A stretch of DNA of 24,607 bases from Oscillospiraceae bacterium. GTDB lineage: Bacteria; Bacillota_A; Clostridia; Oscillospirales; Ruminococcaceae. This document shows, one piece after another, positions 7,255 through 14,426 of the stretch. The notes under the pieces are model-generated. The model searched no databases and had not been told where the DNA came from. It worked only from the letters and a program-made list of their open reading frames with translations. The position numbers were made by a program, and so were the translations under genes. Each line of letters begins with the position of its first letter. Position 1 is the stretch's first letter. The DNA is taken from NCBI GenBank assembly GCA_900766795.1, contig CAAFWX010000225.1, forward strand, positions 1-24,607. The letters are read 5' to 3'.

Positions 7255-8500
7255 CATCACAATCGAGAGCACGGCGCGCTGGAACAGCGTTTTCCGCGAG
7301 GTAAATCAGTTCCGCGGCAGATACCGCATTCTTAAAGGCTCGGCAGGCTCGGGCAAATCAACCGATATCGCGCAGGACTACATCAAGAAGCTGTCCGACG
7401 CGCGGTACAAGGGCGCAAATCTGCTCGTTGTACGCAAGGTTGACGAAACCAACCGCGACAGCACCTTTGCGGAGCTTCAATCGGCGGTGTTCCGCCTGTT
7501 CGGGCAGTATTACGACAAGGTGTGGACGATAAACCTGTCGCCGCTTTCGCTTGAGTGCAAGCTTACGGGCAGCCGTATTATTTTCCGCGGCATGAAAGAC
7601 GACGCTCAGCGCGAGAAGGTCAAGTCGATAACATTCAAAACCGGCAAGCTTACTTGGATTTGGATTGAGGAAGCAACCGAGCTTACGTCTGCGGACGTTG
7701 ATATCCTTGACGACCGTCTGCGCGGCGACCTGTCGGAGCTTAACCCGAACCTCTACTACCAGATAACCATGACCTTTAACCCGATAAGCGCAACGCATTG
7801 GATTAAGGGCAGGTATTTTGACCGCCGCGACCCGGACGTGCTGGCACACCATTCGACCTACCTCACCAACCGCTTCATTGACGACGGCTACCGCCGCAGA
7901 ATGGAGCGCCGCAGGCTCGAGGACCCCGAGGGCTACCGCATATACGGCGAGGGCGAGTGGGGCGAGATTGGCGGGCTTATCCTCACCAACTACGAGATAC
8001 ACGACTTCGAGAACAATTTCGACGTGCGGTATCTCGGGCAGGATTTCGGCTTTAATCACGCAAACTGCATTCTTGACGTAGGCTTTCGGGATGACGAGAT
8101 ATACGTCAACAGCGAGATTTACGTCCATGAAATGGACACTGAGGAGATAATCCGGCTCGCAAACGAGCGCGGCGTGTCAAAGCGCGTTGAGATGTTCTGC
8201 GACAGCGCCGAGCCTGACCGCATAAAGATGTGGTATAAGGCGGGCTTTCGCGCGGTTGCGGTCAAGAAGTCGCCCGGAAGCGTTAAGGCGCAGATTGACT
8301 ATCTTCAGCACCGCAAAATACACATTCACCCGAGCTGCGTTAATCTCATCAAGGAGATAGGTCAATGGAAATGGAAAAAGGACCGCCGCACCGGCGAGAG
8401 CCTTGACGAGCCTGTCGAGTTCTTCGACGACGCAATTGCTGCACTCCGCTATTCCATTGAACGCGTAAGGAACGGCGGCGGAATTGAGATAATGAGATGA
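7244..8500 (+). CDS. terL: Terminase large subunit
   Basis: 418 aa packaging ATPase-nuclease of the PBSX/terminase_3 type, of normal length. Walker A GSAGSGKST spans residues 32-40. Walker B WIWIEEA ends in E142/E143. The C-terminal RNase H-like nuclease has Asp residues at D267 (GQDFGF) and D320 (FCDSAEPD) and a third acidic cluster, EFFDDAIAALRY, near residue 390. It docks on the portal, pumps DNA into the prohead and cuts the concatemer. The start overlaps the TerS end, so translation is probably coupled; the SD (AAAGGACG) is only moderate. Confidence 0.97.
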   Translation: MANNITIESTARWNSVFREVNQFRGRYRILKGSAGSGKSTDIAQDYIKKLSDARYKGANLLVVRKVDETNRDSTFAELQSAVFRLFGQYYDKVWTINLSPLSLECKLTGSRIIFRGMKDDAQREKVKSITFKTGKLTWIWIEEATELTSADVDILDDRLRGDLSELNPNLYYQITMTFNPISATHWIKGRYFDRRDPDVLAHHSTYLTNRFIDDGYRRRMERRRLEDPEGYRIYGEGEWGEIGGLILTNYEIHDFENNFDVRYLGQDFGFNHANCILDVGFRDDEIYVNSEIYVHEMDTEEIIRLANERGVSKRVEMFCDSAEPDRIKMWYKAGFRAVAVKKSPGSVKAQIDYLQHRKIHIHPSCVNLIKEIGQWKWKKDRRTGESLDEPVEFFDDAIAALRYSIERVRNGGGIEIMR

Positions 8501-8510
8501 GGTGAACCTC

Positions 8511-9908
8511 TTGATACACAACGAAACCGCGCGAACGCTGTCGGAGCTTTCCCGCAGCGGCGTGATGACGTGGGAGCAGATTATCTCCAACGAGATAGCC
8601 GAGTTCAAGGCGGGGGACAATTACGCGCAGATACAGCGGGCGGAAGCGTATTACCGCAACCGCTCGGGCGTTCAGAGCAAGCGCAACGACATCAAACGCC
8701 GCTCCAACACTAAAATCGAACACGCGATAGTCCGCAAGCTGGTAGACCAAAAAGCGGACTATCTTCTTTCAAAGCCGTTTACGATTTCGGCGGACAGCGA
8801 GGACTACGGCAAGGCGCTCGGCGAGCTTTTCGACGATGAGCTTCGCAAAAAGATACACAGCCTTGCGAAAGGCGCGGCGAAGTGCGGCATTGCCTATCTG
8901 ATACCCTATTTTGAGGAAAATAAGCTGCGCTTTATGCGCGTGCCGTCGGACGAGCTAATCCCGCTGTGGACGGACACCGAAAACAGCAGGCTCGACAGCT
9001 TTATCCGCTTCTACGACCGCACCGAATACCGCGGGCGGCAGAAGATTATCGTGCACTATGCAGAATACTGGAGCGCGGAGGGGGTGCGCTATTTCAAGTC
9101 GCTCGACGAGAATTATCACGACGACCCCGAACGTCCCCCGCAAGCGCATTTCAGCGTTGACGGAAAGCCGTTTAACTGGAGCGCCGTGCCGCTTATCTGG
9201 CTCAAATACAACGAGGAGGAGCTTCCGCTTGCATACTTCGTGGCGGAGCTTGTGGACAGCGTGAACTGGCAGACAAGCGTTACGGACGATGTGCTTCGCG
9301 ACATCACAAAGTTCCTTTACGTTCTCAAAAACTACGGCGGCGCAGACCTTGCGGAGTTTGTTGACGAGCTTCGCAAAACGCTTGCGATTAAGGTGAACGG
9401 CGACGGCGGTGTTGACACGATACAGCCGCAGGTTGATGTTGCTTCGGTGCTGTCGTTCGTTGACAAAAACCGCCGCGACATCTACGACTTTGCGAATGGA
9501 GTTGACACCAAAGACCCCGACCTCGGAAACGCTTCGGGCACGGCGCTGCTGTTTCGGTATATGTCGCTCGACAACGACTGCGCGGCGCTCGGTGCGGAGC
9601 TTAAGGCGGCGTTTGGGCGCATTAAGCTGTTCGCGGACGCCTACTTTCAGCTTTGCGGAAAAGGCGACTTCTCCGAGCAGGATTTCTCGGTGGTGTTCAA
9701 CACCGATATGCCCGTAAACGAAACCGAGGTTATTGCAAACTGCAAGGCTTCGGCGGGAGTAATCAGCAAGCGCACAATCCTCGAAAATCACCCTTGGGTA
9801 ACCAACGCGGAGGAGGAACAGCGCCGCATTGACGAGGAATCCGAGAAAAGCGCGGAGCAATTCGGCGGCGACATTTTCGGGGAGCTGATGGGCAATGAGC
9901 AACCGTGA
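8511..9908 (+). CDS. Portal protein (SPP1 gp6-like)
   Basis: 465 aa portal, the dodecameric vertex through which DNA enters and leaves the head. The N-terminal region (RNRSGVQSKRN, then RSNTKIEHAIVRKLVDQKADYLLSKP) and the central LPLAYFVAELVDSVNWQTSVTDD are typical of the gp6/SPP1 portal family. TTG 8511 is preferred because GAGGTGA (8499-8505) ends 5 bases before it. GTG 8502 lies within this SD and would add only three residues. The C terminus is acidic (GGDIFGELMGNEQP) and overlaps the MuF gene by 14 bases. Confidence 0.93.
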   Translation: MIHNETARTLSELSRSGVMTWEQIISNEIAEFKAGDNYAQIQRAEAYYRNRSGVQSKRNDIKRRSNTKIEHAIVRKLVDQKADYLLSKPFTISADSEDYGKALGELFDDELRKKIHSLAKGAAKCGIAYLIPYFEENKLRFMRVPSDELIPLWTDTENSRLDSFIRFYDRTEYRGRQKIIVHYAEYWSAEGVRYFKSLDENYHDDPERPPQAHFSVDGKPFNWSAVPLIWLKYNEEELPLAYFVAELVDSVNWQTSVTDDVLRDITKFLYVLKNYGGADLAEFVDELRKTLAIKVNGDGGVDTIQPQVDVASVLSFVDKNRRDIYDFANGVDTKDPDLGNASGTALLFRYMSLDNDCAALGAELKAAFGRIKLFADAYFQLCGKGDFSEQDFSVVFNTDMPVNETEVIANCKASAGVISKRTILENHPWVTNAEEEQRRIDEESEKSAEQFGGDIFGELMGNEQP

Positions 9909-11415
9909 ATACTGGATAAAGCGAATGCAGCACCGCGAGGCGGTAAGCTACACAAACGGGCTTGAGGCAACGGCGGGGCTTCTTCGGCAGTACAAGAAAA
10001 CGGCGGCGGAAATCCGCAGGGAAATTAACGACTTTTACGCGCGCTACGCGGGCGAGAACGGGCTGACCTTTGAGCAGGCTATGCGGGAAATGAGCCGTGC
10101 GGATTTGCGGGAATGGCGCGGGACGGTCGGCGACTACATACGGCAGATACAGCGCGAGCCTAATCCGCAGATAAGGGAGCGGCTCATGCGGGAGTATGAC
10201 GCGCGAAGCTACAACAGCCGAATATCGCGGCTTGACGGGCTTTGCGGTAACATTGAGATGAATATAAACAACCTCTACGCGAGGGCTGACGAGCAGTTTC
10301 GGCAGCTTCTCGGGGAGGAATACACGGGCGGCTACTACCGCGCTATGTACGATATTCAGACGCGGCTCGGCTACAACGGGCAGTTTTCTGCAATCACCCG
10401 CGAAATGGTTGAGAACACTCTTGCCTACCCGTGGAGCGGGGCAAATTTCTCGGACAGGCTGTGGCGCAACAAGACGGCGCTTGTCGACACAATCCGCGAA
10501 ACCCTCACGCAGGGCATGATACGCGGCGACAATATCCGCGAGATGTCGAGGGCGGTTGCTGACAGTCTTAACAGCAGCTACCGAAATGCGGAGCGCCTTG
10601 TCCGAACCGAAACCTCGCATATCCACAACACCGCTGAAATCGCCGCATACGAGGCGGCAGGCTACGAGGAATACGAGTTTATGGCAAGCTTAGGCGAGCG
10701 CACCTGCGAGGTGTGCGGAGGCTTAGACGGGCAGCATTTCAAGATAGCGGATATTCAGTACGGCGTAAACTTTCCGCCGGTTCACCCTAATTGTCGGTGT
10801 ACTACGGTGGGGTGGGAACCCGAGGAAGAGGAATTGCCAGAGGGCGAACAGCAGGAGAAGCTTTCCTATGAGGATTGGTATGGGAAGTATGTTGAGGGCA
10901 GAGAGCAGGAGCTGATTGCTGAACATCAGACCGCTCCGGCGCTTATTGCCCCGACCGTTGACGGAAGAGAGGTTGTTCTTACCGGAAGCGGAGATTTCCT
11001 CGCGTTTAGGCGCGTTGACGGGTTGACAGATGAGCAGGTTAGTGATATAATAAACAGTAAAAGAGCTAAAAAGATTCCTGAAAACCGTCCTAATTGGCAA
11101 CGCTTTAGTCTTACCGATACGATTCGGAGATTGGCACCTGGAGCAGAACCGAGCGTACCAACTGAAAAAGGAAAAGTCTCGTATAAGAGTACATCTTCTC
11201 CGTTTGAAATTGTATACGACTCTGTTTTTGATTATTTTCGCATTGTAGATACAAGAATAAGCGGGACGAAAAATGTTTTTGTAGATATTAACGGAAATAA
11301 AGCCGACAATTATTTTGATGAATTCGGCAAGCAGCATGGACGCCTAAGACCAGATTATCAAAAATTCACTCATTATGATAATACCGATTATAGAAAAGGT
11401 GGTGAAAACGTATGA
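9895..11415 (+). CDS. MuF/SPP1 gp7-like head protein with toxin-like C-terminal domain
   Basis: 506 aa. The N-terminal two thirds are a minor head protein of the MuF/SPP1 gp7 family: NYRNAERLVRTETSHIHN-type core, then a zinc-knuckle-like set C271, C274, H297, C300, C302 (TCEVCGGLDG and HPNCRC). After residue about 312 comes an acidic linker and then an AT-rich extension (from roughly 11040) unlike the rest of the gene. Hand count gives 18 of 60 GC at 11221-11280 versus 33 of 60 at 10561-10620. The last 85 residues contain VFVDINGN, H481 in KQHGR and H493 in THYDN, plausible nuclease-like residues, but I cannot name the family. MuF-fused polymorphic toxins are known in temperate phages. The small acidic gene that overlaps by ATGA (11412-11415) is the expected immunity partner. 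Head role is firm; toxin role is inferred. Confidence 0.8.
   Translation: MSNREYWIKRMQHREAVSYTNGLEATAGLLRQYKKTAAEIRREINDFYARYAGENGLTFEQAMREMSRADLREWRGTVGDYIRQIQREPNPQIRERLMREYDARSYNSRISRLDGLCGNIEMNINNLYARADEQFRQLLGEEYTGGYYRAMYDIQTRLGYNGQFSAITREMVENTLAYPWSGANFSDRLWRNKTALVDTIRETLTQGMIRGDNIREMSRAVADSLNSSYRNAERLVRTETSHIHNTAEIAAYEAAGYEEYEFMASLGERTCEVCGGLDGQHFKIADIQYGVNFPPVHPNCRCTTVGWEPEEEELPEGEQQEKLSYEDWYGKYVEGREQELIAEHQTAPALIAPTVDGREVVLTGSGDFLAFRRVDGLTDEQVSDIINSKRAKKIPENRPNWQRFSLTDTIRRLAPGAEPSVPTEKGKVSYKSTSSPFEIVYDSVFDYFRIVDTRISGTKNVFVDINGNKADNYFDEFGKQHGRLRPDYQKFTHYDNTDYRKGGENV
11023..11051 (+). promoter_or_regulatory. Perfect sigma-A promoter inside the MuF toxin gene
   Basis: TTGACA at 11023-11028, exactly 17 bases, TATAAT at 11046-11051, with TGA just before the -10 (extended -10): 12 of 12 consensus bases. 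It lies within codons for about residues 377-386 of the MuF protein. Transcription would begin near 11058, and the only full gene before the terminator at 11749 is the putative immunity gene. Confidence 0.75.
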
Positions 11416-11741
11416 GATTTGTTCCGCACCCTCGTTCGATAACGACATCAAAATACCCTCAAGACACGGGTTTTGATACATTGGAGGAGCTTGAAGCAAG
11501 CTATGATGTGTTTATGCTTCCGGACAACGAATTTGAATTTATGGAAGATAGCGGGTTGGATGATAAATTGTCCGATATTTGCAATGATGATTTCAGTGAT
11601 TGCGAGGGTGGCGAGGTCACCAGTGATTTGCTTCAGACCTGCTATGACCTTGTAAAGCCTTATGCGGACAAGATTCCGACAATCTGCGCCGCATTTGAAA
11701 AGGCAATCGAGTACGGCACATATTTGGACTTTGAGTATTAA
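11412..11741 (+). CDS. Small acidic protein, putative immunity partner of the MuF toxin
   Basis: 109 aa, no family recognised. It is strikingly acidic (ELEASYDVF, EFEFMEDSGLDDKLSD, NDDFSDCEGGE) with few basic residues, and ends in a helix-rich segment (DLLQTCYDLVKPYADKIPTI). No signal or membrane segment, so cytoplasmic. AAAGGTGG at 11396-11403 precedes ATG 11412 by 8 bases, and the start overlaps the toxin stop as ATGA. Like the toxin tail it is AT-richer than the neighbouring head genes. A terminator follows 7 bases after the stop. Strong negative charge, small size and tight coupling are typical of immunity proteins that cover a basic nuclease site. The assignment rests on context, not on homology. 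Confidence 0.7.
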   Translation: MRFVPHPRSITTSKYPQDTGFDTLEELEASYDVFMLPDNEFEFMEDSGLDDKLSDICNDDFSDCEGGEVTSDLLQTCYDLVKPYADKIPTICAAFEKAIEYGTYLDFEY

Positions 11742-11748
11742 ACTATTT

Positions 11749-11772
11749 AAGCGCCTTTCGGGGCGCTTTTTT
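11749..11772 (+). terminator. Rho-independent terminator after putative immunity gene
   Basis: Perfect 7-bp stem AAGCGCC (11749-11755) with GGCGCTT (11762-11768), six-base loop TTTCGG, T-run to 11772. It closes the toxin-immunity cassette. Confidence 0.9.
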
Positions 11773-11782
11773 CATGCGTAAA

Positions 11783-11857
11783 AGCCGCGGGGAGCTGGTA
11801 ACGAACTGCGGCTGACGATACTTGGCGCGGGGAGCTTTCCTCCTTTCCTCTCCGCGC
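11783..11857 (+). other. Two hairpins upstream of the tRNA, possible structured RNA
   Basis: Hairpin 1: AGCCGCGG (11783-11790) with CTGCGGCT (11806-11813), one G-T pair, loop of 15. Hairpin 2: GCGCGGGGAG (11825-11834) with CTCTCCGCGC (11848-11857), one G-T pair, loop of 13. The left arms share a direct repeat, GCGGGGAGCT (11786-11795 and 11827-11836). There is no ORF of note and no clear promoter. It may be a processing leader for the tRNA; function unknown. Confidence 0.4.
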
Positions 11858-11863
11858 AGATAA

Positions 11864-11940
11864 AGCCGAGTGGAGAAGTGGTCTATCTCGCCTGCCCCAT
11901 AAGCAGGAGAGCGGGGGTTCGAATCCCTCCTTGGCAACCA
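11864..11940 (+). tRNA. tRNA with CAT anticodon (Met elongator or Ile2)
   Basis: 77-base cloverleaf with encoded CCA. Acceptor AGCCGAG pairs with CTTGGCA except for an A1-A72 mismatch and one G-T. D stem is GAGA/TCTC. The anticodon stem CCTGC/GCAGG closes the loop CCCATAA, with CAT at 11898-11900. The T arm has loop TTCGAAT. Discriminator is A, then CCA at 11938-11940. The nearly universal T33 is replaced by C. The initiator signature of three G-C pairs next to the loop is absent, so it is not an initiator. It is either Met or, if modified by host TilS, Ile. It lies within the head operon between two terminators, so it is phage-encoded and not an attachment site. Confidence 0.88.
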
Positions 11941-11949
11941 TACGGAATC

Positions 11950-11970
11950 GCGCCCCCTAGGGCGCTTTTT
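11950..11970 (+). terminator. Rho-independent terminator after tRNA
   Basis: GCGCCC (11950-11955), loop CCTA, GGGCGC (11960-11965), then TTTTT to 11970. It ends the tRNA transcript; the scaffold gene follows about 95 bases later. Confidence 0.85.
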
Positions 11971-12064
11971 CTATGCTTCAAGCCGGGCATTTATCGGCTT
12001 AATTCCTGCGGCGGCAGGTTTAATCACGCTTGTGGCTCACACACATCTAAACGGGAGGTACACT
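11971..12064 (+). other. Scaffold-gene leader with two small hairpins
   Basis: Between the tRNA terminator and the scaffold start are the hairpins AAGCCG/CGGCTT (about 11980-12000) and CCTGC/GCAGG with a GGCG loop (about 12005-12018), then GGGAGG at 12053-12058. I find no convincing promoter here, so the head genes downstream probably rely on read-through from the late promoter. Confidence 0.45.
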
Positions 12065-12619
12065 ATGGATTTTCTCAAGAACATTTTCGGGGACAAGGCT
12101 CTGACCTACGCGGAACTCGAAGCCGCGCTCAAGGACAACAAGGACGTAAAGCTTGCGAACCTCGCGGCGGGCGGGTACGTTGACAAGGGCAAGTTCGACG
12201 CGCTCGAAACCAAAAACAAGACCCTTTCGGAGCAGCTTTCAAAGCTCGGCGAAGCAAAGCCCGAGGAATTGCAGGCGGAAATCGCGCGGCTTAAATCCGA
12301 GAACGAGCAGGCGGAAGCACGCTATCAGCAGACGCTCCTCGACCACGCGGTTGAGAGCAGGCTTATGGCGGAGGGCGCGGTTGACACTAAGGCGGTTCGC
12401 GCGCTTCTTGACATGAGCAAAATCAAGCGCGACGGCGAAACTCTTATCGGGCTTGACGAGCAGATTTCCGCGCTCAAAAAGGACAAGGCTTGGGCGTTCC
12501 CCGAAAAGGAAAGCAAGCAGCCCAACATCACGGGAGCAGTTCCCGCGGGGTCGGGCGGAACAACGGACAGCTCGGCGGACGTTGCGCTTATCAACGGTCT
12601 GCTCGGGCTTACAACTTAA
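12065..12619 (+). CDS. Phage scaffold protein (GP20-like)
   Basis: 184 aa internal scaffold that templates capsid assembly and is lost on maturation. It is mostly helical and charged: ALTYAELEAALK near the start, then a long coiled coil from about residue 45 to 95 (KNKTLSEQLSKLGE, LQAEIARLKSENEQAEARYQQ), then KAWAFPEKE and a Gly/Ser-rich end (AVPAGSGGTTDSS). This order is typical of the minor structural protein GP20/scaffold family, as is the position just before the major capsid gene. ATG 12065 follows GGGAGG by 6 bases; GTG 12032 upstream has no SD and is rejected. Confidence 0.88.
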   Translation: MDFLKNIFGDKALTYAELEAALKDNKDVKLANLAAGGYVDKGKFDALETKNKTLSEQLSKLGEAKPEELQAEIARLKSENEQAEARYQQTLLDHAVESRLMAEGAVDTKAVRALLDMSKIKRDGETLIGLDEQISALKKDKAWAFPEKESKQPNITGAVPAGSGGTTDSSADVALINGLLGLTT

Positions 12620-12636
12620 TTTGGAGGTAAAACACA

Positions 12637-13557
12637 ATGGCTATCAACACTATTCAGTACGCACAGCTGCTCCAGAAAAAGCTTGACGAGCAGATTGTCG
12701 TGCAGTCCACCTCGGGCTGGATGGAAGCGAACGCGGGGCTTGTGCAGTACGACGGCGGCAGGGAAATCAAGGTACCCTCGCTGTCTACAACGGGACTTAC
12801 CGACTACGACCGCGACAACGGATTTACGCGCGGCGCGGTAACGCTTTCCCACGAAACTCTTACCATGACAATGGACAGAGGAGCGACGTTCCAGCTTGAC
12901 GCTATGGACGTAAACGAGAGCGGTTTTCTCGCAAGCGCGACGACGGTTGCGGGAGAGTTTCAGCGCACAATGGTTATCCCCGAAATCGACGCATACCGCT
13001 ACTCTAAGATTTACGCGCTCGCAAAAGCAAACAGCCGCGTAGCTGACGCGTACACACCCGAGGCTTCTACAATGCTTTCGGCTCTGCGTAACGATATCGC
13101 GGCAATCCAGGACGTTGTCGGCGAGGACGTTCCCCTTGTTATAACAATGTCCGTTAAGGCGGCGAACGTTCTCGACTACGTTTCGGATATCAACAGAAGC
13201 ATTTCCGTCGTTGATTTCAAGCAGGGCGGCGTTAATTTCAAGGTCAAGGCGCTGGACGAAATCCCTATCCGCAGAGTTCCCTCCGCGCGCATGAAAACAG
13301 CGTATCTCTTTAAGGACGGCGTAACTCCCGGACAGGAAAACGGCGGCTTTGAGCCTGCAAGCGGCGCTAAGGACATCAACTGGATAATTACCCCCTCGAA
13401 CGTTCCTATCGCGGTTTCTAAGACCGACAAGCTTCGCATTTTCGCGCCCGACGTAAACCAGCAGGCGGACGCGTGGAAGATTGACTTCCGCAAGTACCAT
13501 GAGCTGTGGATTACTAAGAACAAGATGAACACCGTTATGGTGAACATCGGCGTATAA
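12637..13557 (+). CDS. Major capsid protein (HK97-fold type)
   Basis: 306 aa shell protein. It starts MAINTIQYAQLLQKKLDEQIV, has the early strand GREIKVPSLSTTGLTDYDR, a central DRGATFQLDAMDV, and a C-terminal region that mentions INWIITPSNVPIAV and ends in KNKMNTVMVNIGV. This pattern is common in myophage capsids of Firmicutes that belong to the HK97-like fold. There is no N-terminal protease-cleaved delta domain, because the scaffold is a separate gene. GGAGGT at 12622-12627 lies 9 bases before ATG. It is followed within 10 bases by a small head gene. Assignment by order and by sequence is consistent. Confidence 0.92.
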   Translation: MAINTIQYAQLLQKKLDEQIVVQSTSGWMEANAGLVQYDGGREIKVPSLSTTGLTDYDRDNGFTRGAVTLSHETLTMTMDRGATFQLDAMDVNESGFLASATTVAGEFQRTMVIPEIDAYRYSKIYALAKANSRVADAYTPEASTMLSALRNDIAAIQDVVGEDVPLVITMSVKAANVLDYVSDINRSISVVDFKQGGVNFKVKALDEIPIRRVPSARMKTAYLFKDGVTPGQENGGFEPASGAKDINWIITPSNVPIAVSKTDKLRIFAPDVNQQADAWKIDFRKYHELWITKNKMNTVMVNIGV

Positions 13558-13566
13558 GGAGGGCTT

Positions 13567-13740
13567 ATGTACACATTACAGCGTTACAATGTCGTAAAGA
13601 AAACCGACAGCGAGGTTAAGCGCGACAAGTATCTTTCGGAGGGGTTCGAGCTTATCGAACAGCCCGCAGAGCCGCTTCCCGATAATCCCGAGGGAGCGCC
13701 CGAGAGCAAGCCCGCGAAAAAGGGCAAGGCAGATGAATGA
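13567..13740 (+). CDS. Small post-capsid protein, unknown function
   Basis: 57 aa, short enough to be missed by automatic calling. The N-terminal half is ordered and basic (MYTLQRYNVVKKTDSEVKRD, then KYLSEGFELIE); the C-terminal half is a disordered Pro/Glu/Lys tail (PEGAPESKPAKKGKADE). AAGGAGG lies a few bases before ATG 13567, directly after the capsid stop. It overlaps the next gene by 8 bases. Small proteins in this slot, capsid to connector, are common in PBSX-like phages and are mostly uncharacterised; a head decoration or assembly role is possible but unsupported. Confidence 0.8.
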   Translation: MYTLQRYNVVKKTDSEVKRDKYLSEGFELIEQPAEPLPDNPEGAPESKPAKKGKADE

Positions 13741-14068
13741 GGAGGTAATCCTGCGGCTTGAGCAGCTTCTTCCGAGCGCCGATGAAGCGGTGCTTCGGTT
13801 TGTCGCGGAGGCTTCGGTGCGGCAGATACTGAATTACATAAACTGCGAAACGCTTCCTGCGGAGCTTGTGACGGCGGCGGTGCTTATAAGCAAAGCTTAC
13901 TACAAAAGCGGCGGGTTTGCGGGCGACACGGGGGACGTTACCTCCGTAAAGCGCGGGGACGTGCAGACAAGCTTCGGCGCGGCTAAGACGGCGGTTTCGT
14001 TCGGCGACAACGGCGATTTCTTCGGGTACAGGGAAATGCTGAATCCGTTCAGAAAGCTGAGGTGGTAG
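13733..14068 (+). CDS. Head-tail connector protein (gp6-like)
   Basis: 111 aa adaptor, likely the first ring below the portal (HK97 gp6/SPP1 gp15/YqbG-like). It begins with helices EEVILRLEQLLPSADEAVLRF and ASVRQILNYINCETLP, followed by ELVTAAVLISKAYYKSGG, typical of this all-helical family, and ends with a Gly-rich loop region and NPFRKLRW. ATG 13733 overlaps the preceding gene by 8 bases. Neighbouring completion genes follow in the usual order. Confidence 0.8.
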   Translation: MNEEVILRLEQLLPSADEAVLRFVAEASVRQILNYINCETLPAELVTAAVLISKAYYKSGGFAGDTGDVTSVKRGDVQTSFGAAKTAVSFGDNGDFFGYREMLNPFRKLRW

Positions 14069-14069
14069 T

Positions 14070-14426
14070 ATGTTCGGAGCACCATCCGCAGAGAGGGCGG
14101 CTATTGAAGCGCTGTACGACGCGGTTTGCACGATTTCGAGAAGCTCGGCGGTATCGGCTGACGGTATCGCGCGCGTTTCCGGTCGTGTGATTGCAGAGGA
14201 TATTCCCTGCGGTGTTTCGGACGGCTCGGACAGCTCCGCACAGGACGCGGCGAATTTCATCACGCGGGAAAAGCGGCTGTTTGTCGCGCCCGAAACGGAC
14301 GTCCGCGCGGGCGATACCGTTTCCGTCACCGCATACGGGCGCACGGACAGCTTCGAGGTTGTCGGCATTCCTGCGGTGTATGCGACGCACCAACAGGTGC
14401 GGCTTATCGGAAAGGGGGTTGCGTAA
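14070..14426 (+). CDS. Head-closure / stopper protein (XkdH/SPP1 gp16-like)
   Basis: 118 aa. The sequence has short beta strands, such as RLFVAPETDVRAGDTVSVTA and GRTDSFEVVGIPAVY, ending in HQQVRLIGKG, the usual beta-barrel pattern of stopper proteins at this position. GAGGTGG lies just before ATG. The stop overlaps the next start by one base (TAATG at 14424-14428). Assignment leans on gene order and strand pattern more than on a single motif. Confidence 0.7.
   Translation: MFGAPSAERAAIEALYDAVCTISRSSAVSADGIARVSGRVIAEDIPCGVSDGSDSSAQDAANFITREKRLFVAPETDVRAGDTVSVTAYGRTDSFEVVGIPAVYATHQQVRLIGKGVA

Noticed and set aside
8955..9902. 315-aa minus-strand ORF
   Set aside because: Shadow of the portal gene caused by GC-rich codons; no family resemblance.
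11864..11940. tRNA as a phage attachment site (att)
   Set aside because: It lies in the middle of the head genes with phage genes on both sides, and no integrase is nearby.
11864..11940. Initiator tRNA-fMet
   Set aside because: Despite the 1-72 mismatch, the anticodon stem lacks the three consecutive G-C pairs needed for initiators.
11743..11941. Two minus-strand ORFs of 64 aa over the tRNA (11743-11937 and 11747-11941)
   Set aside because: They are the well-known spurious antisense translations of a tRNA gene (GFEPPL-type peptide).
12616..13500. 294-aa minus-strand ORF
   Set aside because: Shadow opposite the major capsid gene.
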